Assembly: GCA_029257405.1 (NCBI GenBank)
Contig: JARIBO010000057.1
Coordinates: forward strand, 42,068 to 106,067
Source of the DNA: Caryophanales bacterium
Lineage (GTDB): Bacteria; Bacillota; Bacilli; Bacillales; Amphibacillaceae
Length of the DNA: 64,000 nucleotides
Direction of reading: 5' to 3'
Below, in pieces: positions 59,319 to 64,000 of this stretch (position 1 is the first letter of the stretch; every line of letters begins with the position of its first letter). The position numbers and the translations under genes are program-made. The notes under the pieces were generated by a model that worked only from the letters and a program-made list of their open reading frames with translations, was not told the DNA's origin and searched no databases.

Positions 59319-59765
59319 TTACTGAAATCGACTATCTAATAGCAACCTTTCAACTTCTTCCTTATGCCCAGTTTCATCAGCAATCATATCTTCTAGGGTA
59401 ACTACTAACTCCGTATATCCGAGTTCTTCAGCTTGTTTTCTACGTTCTTCATAACGCACAATGGTATCTGATTCGGATTTTAATACCGCTTCTAATATAT
59501 CTTTAACTTCTGTAGGCTGCGGAACTTCAGCTGCTTTTGTTGTTGGAATACCGCCTAATGATTTAATTTTTTCTGATAAATACATTGCATGACCTAATTC
59601 GTCTGTAATTTCCTCTTCAAAAAATGGTTTTAATGCAGAACGATATAATCCTGACACTACCGAAGCGCTGTAGGAATATTGAATTACTGCACCATATTCA
59701 TGTGATAAATCAAAATTTAAATCTTTAATCAATTGTTCTTTCTTATTATTTTGTTGTTTGGTCAT
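59319..59765 (-). CDS. ferritin-like domain protein (bacterioferritin-like)
   Basis: 148-residue four-helix-bundle protein. Carboxylate and histidine ligands of a di-iron site are visible: Glu23 (HEYGAVIQY), Glu56 and His59 (DELGHAM), Glu98 or Glu106, Glu131 and His134 (DETGHKEE). This is the bacterioferritin-like pattern; role in iron storage or peroxide consumption is likely but not shown. The conserved haem Met is not evident. It has its own RBS AAAGGAAG and terminator. Confidence 0.85.
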   Translation of the reverse strand: MTKQQNNKKEQLIKDLNFDLSHEYGAVIQYSYSASVVSGLYRSALKPFFEEEITDELGHAMYLSEKIKSLGGIPTTKAAEVPQPTEVKDILEAVLKSESDTIVRYEERRKQAEELGYTELVVTLEDMIADETGHKEEVERLLLDSRFQ

Positions 59766-59899
59766 TTTTATTCATCTTCCTTTCATCAATCTTAGTTAGG
59801 ATTTGTATACCTTATTTTTAAAAAAATTAAACTTTTTAATTAATATTGTAATGTTTCTAATGATTTTTAATTTTTTAAGACAATAAATAGTCTTCTTTA

Positions 59900-59908
59900 T
59901 GGTATAAT
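59900..59908 (+). promoter_or_regulatory. extended -10 promoter of the binding lipoprotein gene
   Basis: TGGTATAAT (TGn plus consensus TATAAT, 59900-59908) 23 bases before the GGGAGA ribosome site. The -35 is poor, as is usual with an extended -10. Confidence 0.55.
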
Positions 59909-59943
59909 TATTAACGGCAAATACATTAAAGGGAGATTTTAAA

Positions 59944-60852
59944 ATTTTAAAACAACTTAATAAAAAATTCGTATTGATAATTTCTGCAGCTGTAATGCTT
60001 GTTGTTCTTTCTGCTTGTGGATCAGATGATAAGGAAAACACAGAAGGTAATACTGAAAATCAAAAGGTAGAAGAAAATAAAGCAATTTCAATTGGACTCG
60101 ATCCTTATGACTACTCGACAGTACCTGCTTATTTATCACAAGTAATCTTAGAACAAGAAGATTATGAAGTGGAAATTGTTGAAGCTGACACTGGTGTTTT
60201 ATATGAAGCACTTTCTTCACAAGATATTGATGCATTTATCGATATATGGAGTCCTAATTTACATGCTGAATATCTCGAAAAGTATGGTGATTCTATTGTA
60301 ACTGCTGGAACACTTTTTAATGATATGCCATTTGGTGTAGGTGTACCATCATATATGGAAGACATTAATACCATCGAGGATGTTGTAGATAATCCTGAAC
60401 TTTTTGATAATGAAATTTATGCAATTGAACCAGGTAGTGGTATGGCACTTACAACTATAAAAATGACGGAAGATTATGAAATGGATGAGTTTGATATCCA
60501 AAACAGTAGTGTTGCCGCTATGCTCCAACAATTAGATAACAAAATAGAAAAAAAAGAAGGTATTATCTTTAATGCTTGGCGTCCACACCCGATGTTTGTC
60601 CGTCATGACATTAAACTTTTAGAAGATCCACGTGATTCATGGAAAAAAGACGATGTAGAAATAGGAGTAACACCTGAATTTGAAGAGAGTTCTCCCCAAG
60701 CTTTTACATTATTTTCTAATATGAAATTAGATCTTGATATGGTAGAAGATTGGATTATGGCTATCGATGAAGATGGTAAAGAACCTAGAGAGCTTGCCGA
60801 AGAATGGGTTTTAGAAAATGAAGATATTGTAAATGAATGGTTAGAAAAATAA
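59944..60852 (+). CDS. glycine betaine-type substrate-binding lipoprotein (OpuAC family)
   Basis: Extracytoplasmic binding protein for betaine-like osmolytes. The domain runs IDIWSPNLHAEYL through FNAWRPHPMF, with conserved tryptophans of the aromatic cage, and has a lipobox VLSAC, so it is anchored to the membrane. The nearest ATG/GTG/TTG start (TTG 59974) lacks a basic n-region and ribosome site. An ATT at 59944 lies 8 bases after GGGAG and gives MLKQLNKKFVLIISAAV, a proper signal peptide; I infer an AUU start (302 residues). No permease or ATPase gene is adjacent; it must work with a transporter elsewhere. Confidence 0.88.
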   Translation: MLKQLNKKFVLIISAAVMLVVLSACGSDDKENTEGNTENQKVEENKAISIGLDPYDYSTVPAYLSQVILEQEDYEVEIVEADTGVLYEALSSQDIDAFIDIWSPNLHAEYLEKYGDSIVTAGTLFNDMPFGVGVPSYMEDINTIEDVVDNPELFDNEIYAIEPGSGMALTTIKMTEDYEMDEFDIQNSSVAAMLQQLDNKIEKKEGIIFNAWRPHPMFVRHDIKLLEDPRDSWKKDDVEIGVTPEFEESSPQAFTLFSNMKLDLDMVEDWIMAIDEDGKEPRELAEEWVLENEDIVNEWLEK

Positions 60853-60871
60853 ATATATTTGTAATTAAGAG

Positions 60872-60908
60872 AAAATTGCTTCTGATCTAGATCAGAAGCA
60901 ATTTTTTT
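60872..60908 (+). terminator. terminator of the binding lipoprotein gene
   Basis: Perfect 17-base arms (60872-60888 and 60889-60905) and a T run, right after the gene. Confidence 0.88.
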
Positions 60909-60991
60909 ATAAAAAATAAATTATTTATTTTTTATAATCACCGATTAAACAAAGTAATTTATGATAAAATATAGGTAAGGAGGTTTATGTT

Positions 60992-62113
60992 ATGAGAGTT
61001 ACCAAGATTCTCTTATTATTTTTTATAGTTATATTCGTTTCTGCTTGTACAATTGGAGATAATAAAAATCCTTCTAATAATTCAAGTGAAAATAAAGATT
61101 CAGACGAACATAGAGGTGAGGTTACTGATGTAGAAAACCCTAATTTAGAGCTTGATTTTTCAAAAAACAATCTTGAAACAATCTATTTTGCTGGTGGTTG
61201 TTTCTGGGGGGTTGAAGCTTATTTCGAACGCGTTTTTGGTGTTTATGAAACAAATTCTGGTTACGCAAATGGAAGCGGGAAAAATCCTACTTACGATATA
61301 GTAATTAGTGGTGAAGAAGGATTCGCCGAAACAGTTGAAGTTGTATATGATCCTGACCGTGTTACCGTTGAAGAATTACTAGATTATTTATTTCGAGTCA
61401 TCGACCCTACTCTTTTAAATCAACAAGGAAATGATATTGGTGTTCAATATAGAACTGGAATTTATTATGTAAATGAAAGCGATAAAGCTACCATTCAAAA
61501 TGCAATCAAACAAGAACAAAATAATTATGATGAAAAAATAGTTACAGAAGCTTTACCACTTGATAATTTTTATTTAGCTGAAGAAGTCCATCAAGATTAT
61601 TTAGAAAAAAATCCAAACGGATATTGTCATATTAATTTAGATGTTTTAAATGAAGTAAACATAAATTCAAATAACTATAAAAAAGCAAGTCCTGATGAAA
61701 TTAAAGATAAATTAACTAAAGAACAATATGATATTACATTTGAAAACGGAACAGAACCAGCTTTTAAAAATGAATATTATGATACCGACGAACCTGGTAT
61801 TTATGTAGATATTACGACAGGTGAACCTTTATTTTCTAGTAACACCAAATATGACTCTGGATCTGGTTGGCCTAGTTTCACGAAACCAATTGATTCAGAA
61901 GCATTAACTTTTCAAGAAGATAAAAGTGCAAATATGAAACGAACAGAAGTAAGAAGCCGAGTTGGTGATATCCATTTAGGACATGTATTTAGTGATGGTC
62001 CTAAAGAAGATGGTGGAGAAAGATATTGTATTAATAGCGCATCACTTAAATTTATCCCTGTAAATGAGATGAAAAAAGAAGGCTATGAAAATTTAATCCA
62101 TTTAATCAAATAA
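60992..62113 (+). CDS. msrAB: membrane-anchored MsrA-MsrB methionine sulfoxide reductase
   Basis: Fusion of both stereospecific methionine sulfoxide reductases as a lipoprotein. The signal peptide ends in a lipobox with Cys19 (VSAC). MsrA (about 60-215) has catalytic Cys70 in GGCFWG and a later Cys in NGYCHI; MsrB (about 230-373) has [18 protein letters not shown] and catalytic Cys in RYCINSASL. The MsrB zinc cysteines are absent, as in some MsrB forms. It should repair oxidised surface proteins. ATG behind AAGGAGG. Confidence 0.95.
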   Translation: MRVTKILLLFFIVIFVSACTIGDNKNPSNNSSENKDSDEHRGEVTDVENPNLELDFSKNNLETIYFAGGCFWGVEAYFERVFGVYETNSGYANGSGKNPTYDIVISGEEGFAETVEVVYDPDRVTVEELLDYLFRVIDPTLLNQQGNDIGVQYRTGIYYVNESDKATIQNAIKQEQNNYDEKIVTEALPLDNFYLAEEVHQDYLEKNPNGYCHINLDVLNEVNINSNNYKKASPDEIKDKLTKEQYDITFENGTEPAFKNEYYDTDEPGIYVDITTGEPLFSSNTKYDSGSGWPSFTKPIDSEALTFQEDKSANMKRTEVRSRVGDIHLGHVFSDGPKEDGGERYCINSASLKFIPVNEMKKEGYENLIHLIK

Positions 62114-62131
62114 TTTTTGAGGAGTGAAACA

Positions 62132-63556
62132 TTGGAAAATACAAAAAACAAAGTCGTTATTGCTGGTGCTAGTGGTTATATTGGTCATAATTTACTAAAT
62201 AAATTAAAAGGAAAAGCAGGTTTAGTTGGACTTTCGCGTAATAAAAAAGAAGATACCGATTCAGTTACATGGCGGTCATGCGATTTATTTTCACTTATTG
62301 ATGCTGAAGCTGGGTTACAAGGTGCAGACATAGCTGTTTATCTTGTTCATTCTATGGTTCCTTCTGCAAAATTAACACAAGGCTCATTTGAAGATATGGA
62401 CGTTATATTAGCAGATAATTTTGCCAGGGCTGCTAAACGTCAAAACGTAAAAGAAATTATATATTTAAGTGGGATAATTCCTGATGGAGATGAAAATTTA
62501 TCGCGTCACCTTAAAAGTCGTTTAGAAGTAGAAAATATTTTAAGGTCTTACGGTACACCTGTCACTGCAATTCGTGCTGGATTAATTGTCGGACCTGATG
62601 GATCTTCTTTTCCTATTTTAGCCAAACTCGTAAAACGACTTCCCGCAATGATTTTACCTAAATGGACGAGTTCAAAGACACAGCCTGTAGCTCTTGATGA
62701 CGTGCTTAATTCTCTTTCTAAAGTTATTTTAAATAGTTTAAAAGAAAACCGTTCAATTGATATCGGTGGTCCAGAAGTCATGACTTATCGTTCGATGATG
62801 GAAGAAACTGCTGAAGTTTTAGGCAAAAAACGTTATATGTTTAATGTACCAGTTTTTTCATTATCTTTATCAAGACTCTGGTTAAGACTTGTTACACAAA
62901 CACCCAAAGAAATCGTTTATCCGCTGGTAGAAAGTTTAACACACGAAATGATTGTTCAAAAATCCAATTATGTTGCTGGCATTAGTGATGGTAAAATCCC
63001 TTTCCGTGACGCTGCGAAAAAAGCTATTGAAGCTGATAAAAACAAGAAGAAAAAAAAGAAAAAGACAAGCTTTGGTCCACTTATTCAGGATGTTCGCTCG
63101 ATTCAACGGATTCCTTTACCTAAGGGGCAAAGTGCGGATTGGGTTGGTAGATATTATTCAATTTGGTTAGAAAACTTTTTAAATCCATGGGTTAAAACTA
63201 CAACAGATGATGCATTAAATTGTAAAATCGGATTTTTAAATAAAGATTTTTTACTTTTAGAACTATCATACTCTAGCGAAAGAAGCACGACTGATCGTGC
63301 ATTATATTATATTACTGATGGATTTTTGACTGATGACACTCAAAACGAGCGTGGAAGAATGGAGTTTAGGAAAATTCCAGGACAAAATGAAGTAATCATT
63401 GCAATACATGACTATACGCCTTCATTACCTTGGTTTATTTATCAATTCACACAAGCTAATGCTCATCTTTTTGTTATGCAGGCTTTTAAAAGACACATTA
63501 AAAAAATAGACGAAGAAAAGCTTCCTCTTCCAGATTCTTGTGTGACAGTACAATAA
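62132..63556 (+). CDS. NAD(P)-binding epimerase/NmrA-like protein with C-terminal domain
   Basis: 474 residues. N-terminal Rossmann fold with GASGYIGHN (about 12-20), IIYLSGIIPDG and YGTPVTAIRAGLIVGPDGSS, matching the SDR-like NAD(P)-binding group. A lysine run (about 303-313) leads to a C-terminal domain with SADWVGRYYSIWLENFLNPW that resembles the DUF2867-type partner domain. The substrate is unknown. The TTG at 62132 behind GAGGAGT is preferred to the TTG at 62117. It follows msrAB by 18 bases and is probably co-transcribed. Confidence 0.85.
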   Translation: MENTKNKVVIAGASGYIGHNLLNKLKGKAGLVGLSRNKKEDTDSVTWRSCDLFSLIDAEAGLQGADIAVYLVHSMVPSAKLTQGSFEDMDVILADNFARAAKRQNVKEIIYLSGIIPDGDENLSRHLKSRLEVENILRSYGTPVTAIRAGLIVGPDGSSFPILAKLVKRLPAMILPKWTSSKTQPVALDDVLNSLSKVILNSLKENRSIDIGGPEVMTYRSMMEETAEVLGKKRYMFNVPVFSLSLSRLWLRLVTQTPKEIVYPLVESLTHEMIVQKSNYVAGISDGKIPFRDAAKKAIEADKNKKKKKKKTSFGPLIQDVRSIQRIPLPKGQSADWVGRYYSIWLENFLNPWVKTTTDDALNCKIGFLNKDFLLLELSYSSERSTTDRALYYITDGFLTDDTQNERGRMEFRKIPGQNEVIIAIHDYTPSLPWFIYQFTQANAHLFVMQAFKRHIKKIDEEKLPLPDSCVTVQ

Positions 63557-63660
63557 TTAAATTAATTATCATTATATCAATTGCGGGTGATTTAATGTTA
63601 ATCTTAACTTCATACTCTTTATATAATTAAATGTATAAGGTTTTAAATGGAGAGATATTT

Positions 63661-63995
63661 ATGTTAAGCAAAGAGAACTGGCCAGAAAAATACCCTATTA
63701 GTCAACTCATCACGTGTCAAACTGATATAGAAAAATTATTAAGGGTGAAAAATAACGATAAGACGTAATAATCGTTATCCTGATATTGGCGATGAAATTA
63801 CTTTTGATAAACATACTTTTGTTGTGAATGATATTTATCAAGAGAAATTAAAATCATTAACTAACAAAGATCTAATAAAAGAAGGTTATCCTAACTTGGA
63901 TGAATATAAAACAGCACTTACTTCTCTTCACCAAGTTGCTGTTTGTTATCCAGAAGCGGTTGGTTGTCTGGATACATGAATTAAAACAAATATAA
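63661..63995 (+). pseudogene. frameshifted ASCH-domain protein gene
   Basis: An ATG at 63661 behind GGAGAGA opens a 35-codon frame (MLSKENWPEKYPISQL...) that stops at 63766-63768. A second frame continues the same protein: RRNNRYPDIGDEITF through HQVAVCYPEAV. A third frame near 63969 gives the family end, WIHELKQI, and stops at 63993-63995. Read together this is an ASCH-domain protein of about 110 residues with at least two frameshifts, at about 63760 and 63960. Real decay and sequencing error cannot be told apart. Confidence 0.75.
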
Positions 63996-64000
63996 GTAAT

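Noticed and set aside
59820..59870. PerR box upstream of the ferritin-like gene
   Set aside because: An ATTACAATATTAATTAA stretch is only loosely similar to the PerR consensus in very AT-rich DNA.

Overview
The window is AT-rich, gene-dense bacterial chromosome from a Gram-positive Bacillota of the order Bacillales. Evidence: Shine-Dalgarno sites of the AGGAGG type, T-box leaders before alaS and hisS, an L21 leader, and long blocks of gene order known from Bacillus and Staphylococcus (comE to yqeG; greA to alaS; cymR to rarA; hisS-aspS; dtd-relA-apt-recJ; ruvAB-queA-tgt-yajC; mreBCD-minCD-rplU-prp-rpmA-obgE). Sporulation genes that sit between minD and obgE in Bacillus (spoIVFA/FB, spo0B) are absent, so a non-sporulating lineage is likely. 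The order yqeG...mtnN-yrrS-greA is staphylococcal, but mreB and minCD are present. My best inference is a relative of the Staphylococcaceae (Salinicoccus/Jeotgalicoccus/Nosocomiicoccus-like); the species cannot be told from the sequence alone.

Layout: 1-7675 (minus) competence genes comEC-EB-EA, then a housekeeping operon read as yqeG-yqeH-aroE-yhbY-nadD-yqeK-rsfS-methyltransferase. 8047-13346 (plus) is an Mnh/Mrp Na+/H+ antiporter operon that lacks mnhB. 13352-20781 (minus) holds mtnN, yrrS, greA, an O-methyltransferase, mltG, yrzB, ruvX, ireB and alaS behind a T-box with an altered bulge. 21086-26843 (minus) holds recD2, a TPR protein, mnmA, a cysteine desulfurase and cymR. rarA (plus) is followed by a likely 6S RNA on the minus strand. 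28591-37909 holds aspS, hisS with a T-box, dtd, rel, apt, recJ and lapA. 37926-42713 holds comN, yajC (with no secDF), tgt, queA and ruvBA. 42726-51740 holds yebC, nadE, pheA, obgE, L27/Prp/L21, minDC and mreDCB.

52072-63995 is the accessory part: a LiaF-like membrane protein; a five-gene operon (orphan 569-residue protein, degenerate M19 dipeptidase-like protein, DUF3726-like protein, aldehyde dehydrogenase, IclR regulator) with a promoter and two operator-like palindromes in its leader; a DUF488 protein; a ferritin-like protein; a stand-alone glycine-betaine-type binding lipoprotein; an MsrA-MsrB lipoprotein; an NAD(P)-binding protein; and a frameshifted ASCH-domain pseudogene.

The five-gene operon is the best candidate for an undescribed pathway. 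Other points worth checking are two genes that appear to start at AUU (comEC and the binding lipoprotein), the missing mnhB, the altered alaS T-box bulge and the missing secDF.
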